Below, one piece after another: positions 16,720-24,984 of a DNA stretch of 64,000 nt. This DNA comes from Nocardioides solisilvae. Its GTDB lineage: Bacteria > Actinomycetota > Actinomycetes > Propionibacteriales > Nocardioidaceae. The stretch is taken from the NCBI RefSeq assembly GCF_003194625.1, contig NZ_QHKX01000004.1:124001-188000 (forward strand), read 5' to 3'. Both the position numbers and the translations under genes were made by a program. Under the pieces are notes generated by a model. That model was not told the DNA's origin and ran no database searches. It was given only the letters and a program-made list of their open reading frames with translations. Numbering within the stretch: the stretch's first letter is position 1; every line of letters begins with the position of its first letter.

Positions 16720-18417
16720 ATGACCCCTGACGCCCCGCCCCCGTCCTCCTCCGTCCCCGGTGCCCGCGAGGCGGACGTGCTCGTCGTCGGCCACGGGCTC
16801 GCGGGCCTCGTGGCGGCCGCCGAGGCGGCGGACGCCGGACGCCGGGTGCTCCTGCTGGACCAGGAGGGGGAGCAGTCGCTGGGCGCGCAGGCGCACTGGA
16901 GCCTCGGCGGGCTCTTCATGGTCGACACCCCGGAGCAGCGCCGGATGGGGATCCGGGACAGCCACGAGCTGGCGCTCGCCGACTGGCTCGGCAGCGCCCA
17001 GTTCGACCGGCCCGAGGACCGGTGGCCGCGAGCCTGGGCGGAGGCCTACGTCGACTTCGCGGCGGGGGAGAAGCGGGCGTGGCTCCGCGGGATGGGGCAC
17101 CGGGTCTTCCCCGTGGTCGGCTGGGCCGAGCGGGGGGACGGGCGCGCCGAGGGCCACGGCAACTCCGTGCCTCGCTTCCACCTCACCTGGGGCACGGGCC
17201 CGGGCGTCGTGGCGCCGTTCGAGCGCCGCGTGCGCGAGCACGTGGCCGCCGGCCGGATCACCTTCGCCTTCCGGCACCGTGTCGACGAGCTGGTGGTCAC
17301 CGCCGGGGCGGTCACCGGGGTGCGTGGGGCGGTGCTCGCGCCCACCGACGCCCCGCGGGGCGTGGCCAGCAACCGGGACGTGGTCGGCGACTTCGAGGTC
17401 GGGGCGGAGGCCGTCGTGGTGACCTCCGGCGGCATCGGCGGCGACCACGACCTGGTCCGCAAGGCGTGGCCGAGCCGCCTGGGCACCCCTCCACGGACGA
17501 TGGTCGCGGGGGTGCCGGCCCACGTGGACGGGCGGATGGTGGGGATCTCGACGGCCGCGGGAGCCCACCTGATCAACCCCGACCGGATGTGGCACTACGT
17601 CGAGGGCGTGCGCAACTGGGACCCGGTCTGGGCCAACCACGGCATCCGCATCCTCCCCGGCCCCTCCTCCCTCTGGCTCGACGCCGAGGGGAACCGGCTG
17701 CCGGCCCCCTACCTGCCCGGCTTCGACACCCTCGGCACCCTCCGGCACCTGCGGGGCACCGGCTACGACTACTCCTGGTTCGTGCTCACCCGGAAGGTCA
17801 TCGAGAAGGAGTTCGCGCTCTCGGGGTCGGAGCAGAACCCCGACCTCACCGGCAAGGACGTGCGCCTGCTCCTCTCCCGGGTCACCGGCGACGGCCCGCC
17901 CGCGCCGATCCAGGCGTTCCTGGACCACGGGGAGGACTTCGTCGTCGCCGACGACCTGTCCGAGCTGGTCGCCGGGATGAACAGGGTCGGCACCGACGCC
18001 ACCGTCGACGAGGGGAGGCTCCGGCGGCTGCTCGAGGCCCGGGACCGCCAGCTGGACAACCCCTACGGCAAGGACGCCCAGGTCACGTTCCTGCGGTCGC
18101 ACCGGCAGCACCGCGGCGACAAGATCGTCCGTACCGCCCGTCCCCACCGGTTCCTCGACCCGGCCAACGGCCCCCTGATCGCCGTCCGCCTCAACATCCT
18201 GACCCGCAAGACGCTCGGGGGCCTCGAGACCGACCTGGGCGGCCGCTGCCTGACCAGCGGCGGCGAGGTGCTGCCCGGGCTGTACGCCGCCGGCGAGGTC
18301 AGCGGCTTCGGCGGCGGCGGGATGATGGGCTACAACGCCCTGGAGGGGACGTTCCTGGGCGGCTGTCTCTTCTCAGGCCGCGCGGCGGGCCGGACCGCCG
18401 CGGCCGACCTGGCCTGA
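16720..18417 (+). CDS. FAD-binding dehydrogenase (succinate/fumarate reductase flavoprotein-like)
   Basis: A 565-residue flavoprotein of the fumarate reductase/3-ketosteroid dehydrogenase superfamily. It most resembles the uncharacterised FAD-binding dehydrogenase group rather than true KstD. The N-terminal dinucleotide fold is VVGHGLAGLVAAAEAADAG. GAQAHWSLGGLF is next, and the C-terminal FAD block is GLYAAGEVSGFGGGGMMGYN. ATG 16720 is chosen for the GGAG 9 nt upstream; an earlier in-frame Met lacks a ribosome site. It is transcribed divergently from pucR-kynA-ligB and may share its control. The substrate is not predictable; a steroid or alpha,beta-unsaturated substrate is possible. Confidence 0.85.
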   Translation: MTPDAPPPSSSVPGAREADVLVVGHGLAGLVAAAEAADAGRRVLLLDQEGEQSLGAQAHWSLGGLFMVDTPEQRRMGIRDSHELALADWLGSAQFDRPEDRWPRAWAEAYVDFAAGEKRAWLRGMGHRVFPVVGWAERGDGRAEGHGNSVPRFHLTWGTGPGVVAPFERRVREHVAAGRITFAFRHRVDELVVTAGAVTGVRGAVLAPTDAPRGVASNRDVVGDFEVGAEAVVVTSGGIGGDHDLVRKAWPSRLGTPPRTMVAGVPAHVDGRMVGISTAAGAHLINPDRMWHYVEGVRNWDPVWANHGIRILPGPSSLWLDAEGNRLPAPYLPGFDTLGTLRHLRGTGYDYSWFVLTRKVIEKEFALSGSEQNPDLTGKDVRLLLSRVTGDGPPAPIQAFLDHGEDFVVADDLSELVAGMNRVGTDATVDEGRLRRLLEARDRQLDNPYGKDAQVTFLRSHRQHRGDKIVRTARPHRFLDPANGPLIAVRLNILTRKTLGGLETDLGGRCLTSGGEVLPGLYAAGEVSGFGGGGMMGYNALEGTFLGGCLFSGRAAGRTAAADLA

Positions 18418-18436
18418 GCGGCCTCGGCCGCCGGGC

Positions 18437-18442
18437 TACCGT
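18437..18442 (+). promoter_or_regulatory. -10 box (TACCGT) of the glycosylase gene, leaderless type
   Basis: TACCGT ends 6 nt before the GTG at 18449, inside the short gap after the FAD dehydrogenase. It would give the glycosylase its own leaderless transcript. Confidence 0.6.
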
Positions 18443-18448
18443 CGGGGC

Positions 18449-19381
18449 GTGAGCAAGTCCCAGGTGCGACGGTGGCGACCGGAGTGGCCCTGTCCCGTCG
18501 CGCGGGTCCTCGGGCAGCACCGGCGCGGCCCGGGCGACCCCACCCACCGGCGGGTGGGGGAGACGACCTGGCGGGCGATGCGGACCCCGGACGGGCCGGC
18601 CACGCTGCGCGTCCTCCCGCGTGCCGGCGAGGGCGTCGTGGAGGCCGAGGCGTGGGGGACCGGCGCCGGCTGGGCCCTCGAGCGCCTGCCCGCCCTGCTG
18701 GGCGCCGAGGACGACCTCACCGGCTTCGAGCCGCGCCACCCCCTGGTGGCCGAGGGGCAGCGGCGCAACCCGCACTGGCGGCTCTCGCGGAGCGGGCTGG
18801 TGATGGAGTCGCTGCTCCCCTCGATCCTCGAGCAGAAGGTGACCGGCCAGGAGGCCTTCGCCGGGTTCCGGCGGCTGGTCCGGCGCTTCGGCGAGCCGGC
18901 GCCGGGGCCCGAGCAGGACCTGTGGCTCCAGCCGGACGCCGCGCGGCTGCGCCAGGTGGCGTCGTGGGAGTGGCTCCAGCTCCACGTCGACCACGCCCGC
19001 TCGCGCGCGGTGGTGCGGGCGGCCCGGGTGGCCGACTCCCTGCAGCGGCTCGTCGAGGCGGGTCCCGAGGAGCTCGACCGTGGCCTGTGCAGCCTCCCGG
19101 GGATCGGGGTGTGGACGAGCGCGGAGGTCCGGGCGCGGGTGCTCGGCGACCCGGACGCGGTCAGCTTCGGCGACTACCACGTCGCCAAGGACGTCGGCTG
19201 GGCCGTGACCGGCACCCCGTTCACCGACGAGGAGATGGCCCGCTTCCTCGAGCCGTGGCGCCCGCACCGCGGACGGGTCGTGGCCTACCTGGGGATGGGC
19301 GTGGGCCGGCGACCGCGCCGGGGACCACGGATGGCGCCCCGCACCCACCTGCCGGGCGGCCCGGTGGGCCGCCGGACCTGA
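18449..19381 (+). CDS. AlkA-type DNA-3-methyladenine glycosylase
   Basis: Base-excision repair glycosylase of the HhH-GPD superfamily, removing alkylated purines. The 310 residues have an N-terminal beta region (1-110) and a helical core. The hairpin-helix-hairpin is CSLPGIGVWTSAEV, near residue 215, and the catalytic Asp is probably in SFGDYHVAKD near residue 238. SILEQKVTGQEA matches the family DNA-contact helix. GTG 18449 is supported by the 6-nt spacing to its -10. The last codons run into a 15-bp tandem repeat that carries the stop. The next gene converges on it. Confidence 0.85.
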   Translation: MSKSQVRRWRPEWPCPVARVLGQHRRGPGDPTHRRVGETTWRAMRTPDGPATLRVLPRAGEGVVEAEAWGTGAGWALERLPALLGAEDDLTGFEPRHPLVAEGQRRNPHWRLSRSGLVMESLLPSILEQKVTGQEAFAGFRRLVRRFGEPAPGPEQDLWLQPDAARLRQVASWEWLQLHVDHARSRAVVRAARVADSLQRLVEAGPEELDRGLCSLPGIGVWTSAEVRARVLGDPDAVSFGDYHVAKDVGWAVTGTPFTDEEMARFLEPWRPHRGRVVAYLGMGVGRRPRRGPRMAPRTHLPGGPVGRRT

Positions 19382-19435
19382 CCGCGCCGGACCTGACCGC
19401 GCCGGACCTGGCCCTCAGAGCCTGGCCCCTCAGAG
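19371..19435. repeat. Tandem repeats across a convergent gene junction
   Basis: A 15-bp unit GCCGGACCTGACCGC is repeated 2.7 times (19371-19410) and includes the glycosylase stop. It runs into two copies of CTGGCCC(C)TCAGAG (19408-19420 and 19422-19435), the second containing the stop codon of the oppositely oriented phospholipase gene. Confidence 0.8.
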
Positions 19436-20686
19436 CAGGGGGCGCAGCGGCGCCAGGACGAACTCGGTGAACTTGCGGTGCAGGTCGCGCGCCTCCCACT
19501 CCTGGCGGGTCAGCTCCAGGGTGTTGGACTCGTCGACCTCGAAGATCGCCTCCATCATCTCCGCCATCGCCTCGTCGATCACCTCGACGTTGATCTCGTA
19601 GTTGCCGGTGAGGCTGAGCCGGTCGACGTTGGCCGTGCCGACCGTCGTCCACTGGCCGTCGATGGTGGAGGTCTTCGCGTGGACCATGGCGTCCTTGTAG
19701 CGCAGGATCCGGACGCCGGCCGCCAGGAGCTGGGAGTAGTACCCGCGGGAGATCCAGTCGGCCACGATGTGGTTGGACTTCAGCGGGAGCAGGATCCGCA
19801 CGTCGACCCCGCGGCGGGCCGCCAGCACCAGGGCGTCGACGAAGTCCTGGTCGGGGATGAAGTAGGCGTGGGTCATCCAGATGTTGCGGGCCGCCCGGTT
19901 GATCGCCTCCAGGTACATCGACCGGATCGGGAACATCCACAGCCGCGGGATGTTCCGCGAGAGCCGGATCCTCGGCTCCCAGGTGGAGCTGGCCTCCAGC
20001 AGCAGCGGCGGCTCGCTGGGGCGCAGGCGGTTGCGCCGGTGCAGGTTCCAGAAGTCGGCGAAGGCGCGCTTGAGGTCCCAGACGGCGGGCCCGGTGACCG
20101 CGACGTGGGTGTCGCGCCACTCGGTGGCGTACGGCGTCCCGATGTTGTAGCCGCCGACGAAGGCGACGGTGTCGTCGACGACGAGGATCTTGCGGTGGTC
20201 GCGCCCGTAGCGGCTCAGGTCCCAGAACCGGAGCCCGGCGTTGTAGACCGGGTAGCGCAGCACCTTGAGGCTCCGCGGGAAGCGCTTGAACCGCGGGGAG
20301 ACGACCAGGTTGGCGAAGGCGTCGTAGATGCAGTACACCTCCACGCCCCGACCCGCCGCCGCGACCAGCGCCCGCTTGAACGCCTCCCCGACCTCGTCGG
20401 CCTTCCACATGTAGGTCTCGAAGAGGACCAGCCGCTCGGCGGCGTCGATCGCGGCCAGCATGTCGTCGTACAGGTCCCGGCCGTAGGTGTAGGCGGTCAC
20501 CGTGCCCTCGCCGATCTCGACCGTGCGCGGCGGCGTGCGCGGGAAGGGCGTGGGCTTCTTCCCCCGCCGCCGGTAGGAGTCGACGAGCGTGAGCGCGACC
20601 GCCAGCAGGAACGGCGTGCCGACCACGGCCGCGAGGGCCCGCCGCACGGTCCGCAGGAGGCGGTCGGGACTGGGGCTGCGGCTCAC
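19430..20686 (-). CDS. Phospholipase D-like / cardiolipin synthase-type protein
   Basis: Membrane-anchored PLD-superfamily enzyme, probably making cardiolipin or another phospholipid by phosphatidyl transfer. The 418 residues start with one hydrophobic segment (about 18-38). Two HKD motifs follow, HRKILVVDDTVAFVGGYN near residue 163 and HAKTSTIDGQWTTVGTAN near residue 335, each with the downstream Gly-Asn of the family. There is a single membrane anchor rather than the two of classical Cls. GTG 20686 is preferred over GTG 20692 because TAGGGT ends exactly 6 nt before it. The neighbouring genes give no functional link. Confidence 0.88.
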   Translation of the reverse strand: MSRSPSPDRLLRTVRRALAAVVGTPFLLAVALTLVDSYRRRGKKPTPFPRTPPRTVEIGEGTVTAYTYGRDLYDDMLAAIDAAERLVLFETYMWKADEVGEAFKRALVAAAGRGVEVYCIYDAFANLVVSPRFKRFPRSLKVLRYPVYNAGLRFWDLSRYGRDHRKILVVDDTVAFVGGYNIGTPYATEWRDTHVAVTGPAVWDLKRAFADFWNLHRRNRLRPSEPPLLLEASSTWEPRIRLSRNIPRLWMFPIRSMYLEAINRAARNIWMTHAYFIPDQDFVDALVLAARRGVDVRILLPLKSNHIVADWISRGYYSQLLAAGVRILRYKDAMVHAKTSTIDGQWTTVGTANVDRLSLTGNYEINVEVIDEAMAEMMEAIFEVDESNTLELTRQEWEARDLHRKFTEFVLAPLRPLL

Positions 20687-20692
20687 GGGCAC

Positions 20693-20698
20693 ACCCTA
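20693..20698 (-). promoter_or_regulatory. -10 box (TAGGGT) of the PLD-family gene, leaderless type
   Basis: TAGGGT directly abuts a GTG (20692) and lies 6 nt before the GTG at 20686, which fixes the latter as the likely start. Confidence 0.55.
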
Positions 20699-20721
20699 GC
20701 GAGCGGCGGGGAGCACGCCGC

Positions 20722-21315
20722 TCAGCCCGCGTGCACGGTCGCGGCCTGGGCCATCCGCTCCAGCGAGTACTCGGTGATCCGGATGAGCGCCTGCTTGGCC
20801 GACTCGCGGTCGCGGGCGTCGAGCCGGATCATCGGCACGTGCTGCGGGACGGCGAGGGCCTCGCGGATCGCCGCCAGCTCGTACTGCCGGGTGCCCTGGA
20901 ACTGGTTGACCGCGACGATGAAGGGGATGCCCTTCTCCTCGAAGTAGTCCAGCGGCGAGAACGCCTCGTCGAGCCGCTCGGTGTCCACCAGCACGATGGC
21001 GCCGATCGCCCCCTGGCAGAGGTCGTCCCACATGAACCAGAACCGCTTCTGCCCCGGGGTGCCGAAGAGGTAGAGGACGAGGTCCTCGTCCAGGGTGATC
21101 CGCCCGAAGTCCATCGCGACGGTGGTGGTGCGCTTGTTCGGCACCTGGGCGAGGTCGTCGACCCCCTGGGACTCGTTGGTCACGAGCGCCTCGGTGCGCA
21201 GGGGCGAGATCTCCGAGACGGTCCCGACCAGCGTGGTCTTGCCGACGCCGAAGCCGCCGGCCACGACGATCTTGGTGGAGGCCGAGGGCCGGGGGCTAGA
21301 TGGCACGAAGTCCAC
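20722..21315 (-). CDS. cvnD: Conservon GTPase-like protein CvnD
   Basis: Small Ras-like ATP/GTP-binding protein, fourth member of the conservon signalling complex known from Streptomyces. The 197 residues show the P-loop GGFGVGKTT near residue 20, the switch-II type GTPGQKRF near residue 86, and the specificity loop AVNQFQG. Cvn complexes are membrane-bound and compared with G-protein-coupled systems. The GTG start overlaps the end of cvnC by 20 bp. It is the last gene of the operon. Confidence 0.92.
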   Translation of the reverse strand: MDFVPSSPRPSASTKIVVAGGFGVGKTTLVGTVSEISPLRTEALVTNESQGVDDLAQVPNKRTTTVAMDFGRITLDEDLVLYLFGTPGQKRFWFMWDDLCQGAIGAIVLVDTERLDEAFSPLDYFEEKGIPFIVAVNQFQGTRQYELAAIREALAVPQHVPMIRLDARDRESAKQALIRITEYSLERMAQAATVHAG

Positions 21316-21670
21316 GGAGGGTCCTTTCGATGAGGTCCCGACGCTCGTCCTTGGAGGACCGGTCGGTGATGGTGGCCTGCACCGCGACGAACCCGGTGTC
21401 GACGAGGTCGCCGAGCAGCACCCGCACGACGCCGAGGGGCATGCCGACGAGTGCCGACACCTCGGCCACGGAGCGGCGGTCGCAGACCTGGGTGATGCGG
21501 GTGATCGCCGGGTTGGGCCAGGTGCGCTCGCGGGCGGCGGGCTCGAGCACCAGGGTCGCCTCCATCGGGAGGGAGACCCGGGGCGTGGTGCGCCCGGCGG
21601 TCAGGACGTAGGGACGGATCCGGGCGACGTGCCCGGAGTCGTCGTCCCAGTCCTGGTCATGGGAGGACAC
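21296..21670 (-). CDS. cvnC: Conservon DUF742 protein CvnC
   Basis: A 124-residue DUF742 protein with the family opening VRIRPYVLTAGRT-like segment near residue 18 and a winged-helix-like region, VCDRRSVAEVSALVGMPLGV then VRVLLGDLVDTGFV. It works with CvnB and CvnD next to the histidine kinase; its biochemical role is not established. GTG 21670 starts 6 nt after the cvnB stop. Confidence 0.9.
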   Translation of the reverse strand: MSSHDQDWDDDSGHVARIRPYVLTAGRTTPRVSLPMEATLVLEPAARERTWPNPAITRITQVCDRRSVAEVSALVGMPLGVVRVLLGDLVDTGFVAVQATITDRSSKDERRDLIERTLRGLRAI

Positions 21671-21676
21671 GGGAGG

Positions 21677-22093
21677 TCACCTGGTCGCGACCGCGGTGCG
21701 GGGCTGGGCCTGGACCATGCGGCCCACCCGGTCGACGAGCAGGGCCATCTCGTAGCCGACCTGGCCGATGTCGGCGGACTCCTGGGTGAGCACGGCCAGG
21801 TTCGAGCCGTCGCCCACGCTCATCAGCAGCAGGAAGCCGCGCTCCATCTCCACGACCGTCTGGAGCACCGGGCCGCCGTCGAAGAGGCGCGAGGCCCCCA
21901 GGGCCAGGCTGGCCAGGCCGGAGGCGACGGCCGCGACCTGGTCGGCCCGGTCCTCGGGCAGGCCCTGGCTGGCGGCCATCAGGAGCCCGTCGGCGGAGAC
22001 CAGCACGGCGTGCGCCGTCCCGGGCACCTCGTCGACGAAGCGCGAGACGACCCAGTCGAGGTCGCGGGACTCGGTCGGGGTGTGCTCGTTCAT
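21677..22093 (-). CDS. cvnB: Conservon roadblock/LC7 protein CvnB
   Basis: A 138-residue Roadblock/LC7 domain protein, probably a GTPase-activating or scaffold partner of CvnD. Family motifs include [19 protein letters not shown] and [14 protein letters not shown], followed by [18 protein letters not shown]. The ATG overlaps the cvnA stop as ATGA, so it is translationally coupled to the kinase gene. Confidence 0.92.
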   Translation of the reverse strand: MNEHTPTESRDLDWVVSRFVDEVPGTAHAVLVSADGLLMAASQGLPEDRADQVAAVASGLASLALGASRLFDGGPVLQTVVEMERGFLLLMSVGDGSNLAVLTQESADIGQVGYEMALLVDRVGRMVQAQPRTAVATR

Positions 22094-24810
22094 GCGGGGC
22101 CTGCTTCCTCGGGGATGGGGGCGTTCTGGGTGGTGGCGGAGCGGCCGCGGCTCACTCCGGAGACGTGGGCGTTGAGTCGCGCCCGGACGGCCTCGGGGTC
22201 CCGCAGCGGCGCGGCCGGGGCGGGGGCGGCCGCGGCTGTGCCGGGCACCAGGCGGTTCCCGGGACGCCGTTGGGGGAGACCGCTCTCGGTGCGCTCCGCG
22301 ACCTGCTCGGTCGCCGCCTGCGCGGCCCGCCAGCCCGCGTCGGCGTCCGCGGGTCCCCAGTGGTCGCCCTGGCCGAGCCAGCTCGACTGGAGGGAGGCGA
22401 AGATGGGGCTCTCCCCGGGCTCGACCGGGGGACGGCCGTGGTTGATCGTCTCGTACGGCGCCTGCAGCGGGTCGTTCAGCAGGTCCGGGAGCGGCTCGGC
22501 CAGGGCCGTGGCGGTCCCGGCGCGCGGCTCGGCGACCGGGCGGGCCGCCGGGACGGGGGCCGGCTCCTCGGCGTCCGGCGGCGGCAGCTTGATCTCCCGG
22601 CGGGGCAGCAGCGGCACCCGGTAGTCCGAGGCGTCGCGCAGCGACGTGCCGGGCGTGTCCGCGTCCCCGGACCCGGGGGCGGTCCCGCCCTCGGCACGCG
22701 GCAGGAGCGGGGTCGGCGCGGGAGGCGCCGGGACGGGGTCCGGCTCCACGGCCGGGGTCGGCGCCGGGCGGTCGAACATCCCGGTCGGGGCCGACTCGGC
22801 GTCCGCCCCACGGGAGGCGCCGGGACGCCGCTGGGGCAGGCCGGTGACGGCGTTGATCGCCGCCACGATCGGGTCGACCGGGGGTGCGCCGAGCGCGGGC
22901 CCGGCGGTCCCGGCGCCCGCCCCCGCGAGGGCCGGGGCGCCGGAGGGGACCGGAGCCGGCGCGGGCGGGTCGACCGGCGTCAGGGAGACCGGCTGGGCGG
23001 CCAGCAGCGCGGGCGGCAGGACGACGGAGGCGAGCACGCCGCCGCGCGAGTTGGTCGCCAGCTGCACCGTGATCCCGTGCCGGCGGGCGAGCCGGCTCAC
23101 CACGAAGAGACCCATGCGGCGTGCGGTGTCGGGGGTGACCTCGCCACCGGAGCGCAGCATCTCGTTGAGCGCGTCCATCTGCTGCCGCGACATCCCGAGC
23201 CCGGAGTCGTTGACCCGGATGACCGTCTCGTCCACCGACGTGGTGGTGGTGACCTCGACCGTGCAGCTGGGCGGGGAGAAGGAGAGGGCGTTGTCGATCA
23301 GCTCGGTGAGCAGGTGGACGACGTCCGCGGCGGCACTGCCGTCGATCTTCTCGGTGGGGAAGCCCATGATCTGGACCCGCTCGTACTGCTGGACGCCGCC
23401 CGCGGCGGCCTGGATGACGTCGCCCGCCGACATCGCCGGCTGCTCGCGCTGCCGCACGGGGGCGTCGGAGAGGATCACCAGGCTCTCGGCGGTCCGGCGC
23501 ATGCGGGCGGCCAGGTGGTCGAGGCGGAACAGGCTCTGCAGCCGCTCCGGGTCGTCCTCGTCCTGCTCGAGGCGCTCGATCAGGCTGAGCTGCTGGTTGA
23601 CCAGCGAGGTGTTGCGGCGGGACAGGGTCACGAACATCTCGCCGACCTGCGACTTGATCCGGGCCTCGCCGGCCGCGAGGCGCACGGCGGCGCGGTGCAT
23701 GTCGTCCACCGCGCGGGCCAGCTGGCCCATCTCCTCGTTGGTGGTCACGTCGATCGGCTCGATCTCATCCGGGTCCTCGCCGGCGCGGATCCGCGCGACG
23801 GTGGCGGGGAGGGTCTCGTTGGCCACGACCAGCGCCTCGTCCCGCACCCGCAGCACCGGGCGGACGAGGAGGCGGGCGACGAAGAGCGCCAGCAGGACGG
23901 CGAGGAGCAGGGCGCCGGCGGTGACGCCGGCGCTGACGAGGGCGTCCCGCTCGGCGTCCTCGGCCCACTGGGACAGGGTCGCCTCGGTGTCGTCGAGGAT
24001 GCTGCTGATCAGCTGGTCGTAGAGGGCGAAGGTGCTCGCGTAGGGCTGGTCCACGTTGCCCGCGACGACCTGGGCGCGCCGGGTCTCGCTGGCCTGGGAG
24101 AGGCCGAGGACGATCTCCTCCGCGCCACGGATCCGCAGCAGCTGGTCGAGGGCCGCCTGCTCCATGCCGAGGTCGCCGTAGACGTCGTAGGCGTCGTGCA
24201 CGTCGCCGGTGGTCCGGTCGACCTGGATCTGCTGGACGGTGAAGGCCAGCCGGCCGCCGATCGCGAAGGCGAGCTGCGGCAGGTGCGGCTCGGGGACGAG
24301 CTGGTCGCTGACGACGAGGTCGGCGAACTCCTGGATGCCCGCGTAGAGCATCCGCAGCTGGCCCAGCAGCGGGGCCGTCTCGGCGTACCCGGACTCGTCC
24401 TGCAGGGCGATGCTGGCACCGATCGTGCGGTCGAGGGTGCGACCCTGCTCGCCGGTGAGGTCGGCGGCGTCCCGGCGCTCCTGCAGCACCTGGGCGGTCT
24501 CGCGGACCGCGGCGAGGGCCTCGGCGCGCTCGGGGGCGCCGCGCTCGGTGCTGTGCAGGACCACCGCGGCCTCCTCCACGGCGTCGAAGTAGTCGACCAG
24601 CGGGTGCAGCACGGTGAGCTGCGCCTGGGTCGACTCGACGTCGCGCAGGTCGCGCACGGCGTCGGAGACCCGGAGCCCGCCGAAGACGGCTGCCAGGAGC
24701 ATCGGCACGGTGAGCACGAGGGCGAGCTTGCGCCGCATCGGCCACTCGGGGACGTGCAGCGAACGGGAGCGGCGGGCCGTCCCCTCGGGGGCTGGGCGCT
24801 TCTTCGACAT
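22090..24810 (-). CDS. cvnA: Conservon sensor histidine kinase CvnA (NIT domain)
   Basis: Membrane sensor of the conservon, 906 residues. Transmembrane segments at about 25-45 and 290-312 enclose an all-helical extracytoplasmic NIT-type sensor domain. Then come HAMP (about 315-385), a dimerisation region, and an HATPase with [15 protein letters not shown] near residue 500 and [16 protein letters not shown]. After the ATPase, the last 290 residues are a disordered Pro/Ala-rich tail holding GLPQRRPG twice (about residues 655 and 842). ATG 24810 has GAGGG just upstream; an earlier Met is unsupported. No partner response regulator is adjacent, as usual for conservons. Confidence 0.9.
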   Translation of the reverse strand: MSKKRPAPEGTARRSRSLHVPEWPMRRKLALVLTVPMLLAAVFGGLRVSDAVRDLRDVESTQAQLTVLHPLVDYFDAVEEAAVVLHSTERGAPERAEALAAVRETAQVLQERRDAADLTGEQGRTLDRTIGASIALQDESGYAETAPLLGQLRMLYAGIQEFADLVVSDQLVPEPHLPQLAFAIGGRLAFTVQQIQVDRTTGDVHDAYDVYGDLGMEQAALDQLLRIRGAEEIVLGLSQASETRRAQVVAGNVDQPYASTFALYDQLISSILDDTEATLSQWAEDAERDALVSAGVTAGALLLAVLLALFVARLLVRPVLRVRDEALVVANETLPATVARIRAGEDPDEIEPIDVTTNEEMGQLARAVDDMHRAAVRLAAGEARIKSQVGEMFVTLSRRNTSLVNQQLSLIERLEQDEDDPERLQSLFRLDHLAARMRRTAESLVILSDAPVRQREQPAMSAGDVIQAAAGGVQQYERVQIMGFPTEKIDGSAAADVVHLLTELIDNALSFSPPSCTVEVTTTTSVDETVIRVNDSGLGMSRQQMDALNEMLRSGGEVTPDTARRMGLFVVSRLARRHGITVQLATNSRGGVLASVVLPPALLAAQPVSLTPVDPPAPAPVPSGAPALAGAGAGTAGPALGAPPVDPIVAAINAVTGLPQRRPGASRGADAESAPTGMFDRPAPTPAVEPDPVPAPPAPTPLLPRAEGGTAPGSGDADTPGTSLRDASDYRVPLLPRREIKLPPPDAEEPAPVPAARPVAEPRAGTATALAEPLPDLLNDPLQAPYETINHGRPPVEPGESPIFASLQSSWLGQGDHWGPADADAGWRAAQAATEQVAERTESGLPQRRPGNRLVPGTAAAAPAPAAPLRDPEAVRARLNAHVSGVSRGRSATTQNAPIPEEAGPA

Positions 24811-24840
24811 GGACCCTCGTTCAGTCGCGTGCGGGCGGGT

Positions 24841-24855
24841 GGTTCGCTGTGAACC
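24841..24855. promoter_or_regulatory. Inverted repeat GGTTC-N5-GAACC over the cvnA promoter
   Basis: Perfect 5-bp arms overlap the TAGGTT -10 candidate (minus strand, 24852-24857) about 40 nt before the cvnA ATG. Its arms read GTTC...GAAC, opposite in order to a LexA box, so this is not an SOS site. Confidence 0.4.
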
Positions 24856-24972
24856 TAGGCAGCGGCGGGCACCTGCGTGACCGAAAGCCCCCAACCGTGT
24901 CGAGCGTCACGCGACGCCCCCGCGTGGCGGGGTGGACCGGCTAGGACCACCAGGACTGTCGGAGGGCGCGCG

Positions 24973-24978
24973 TAGGCT
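24973..24978 (+). promoter_or_regulatory. -10 box (TAGGCT) of uvrB, leaderless type
   Basis: TAGGCT ends 6 nt before the uvrB ATG at 24985. No LexA-type palindrome is visible in the 174-bp divergent region. Confidence 0.65.
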
Positions 24979-24984
24979 CGACGC

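Noticed and set aside
24811..24984. LexA box upstream of uvrB
   Set aside because: The only symmetrical element, GGTTC-N5-GAACC, has the arms in the wrong order and spacing for LexA.
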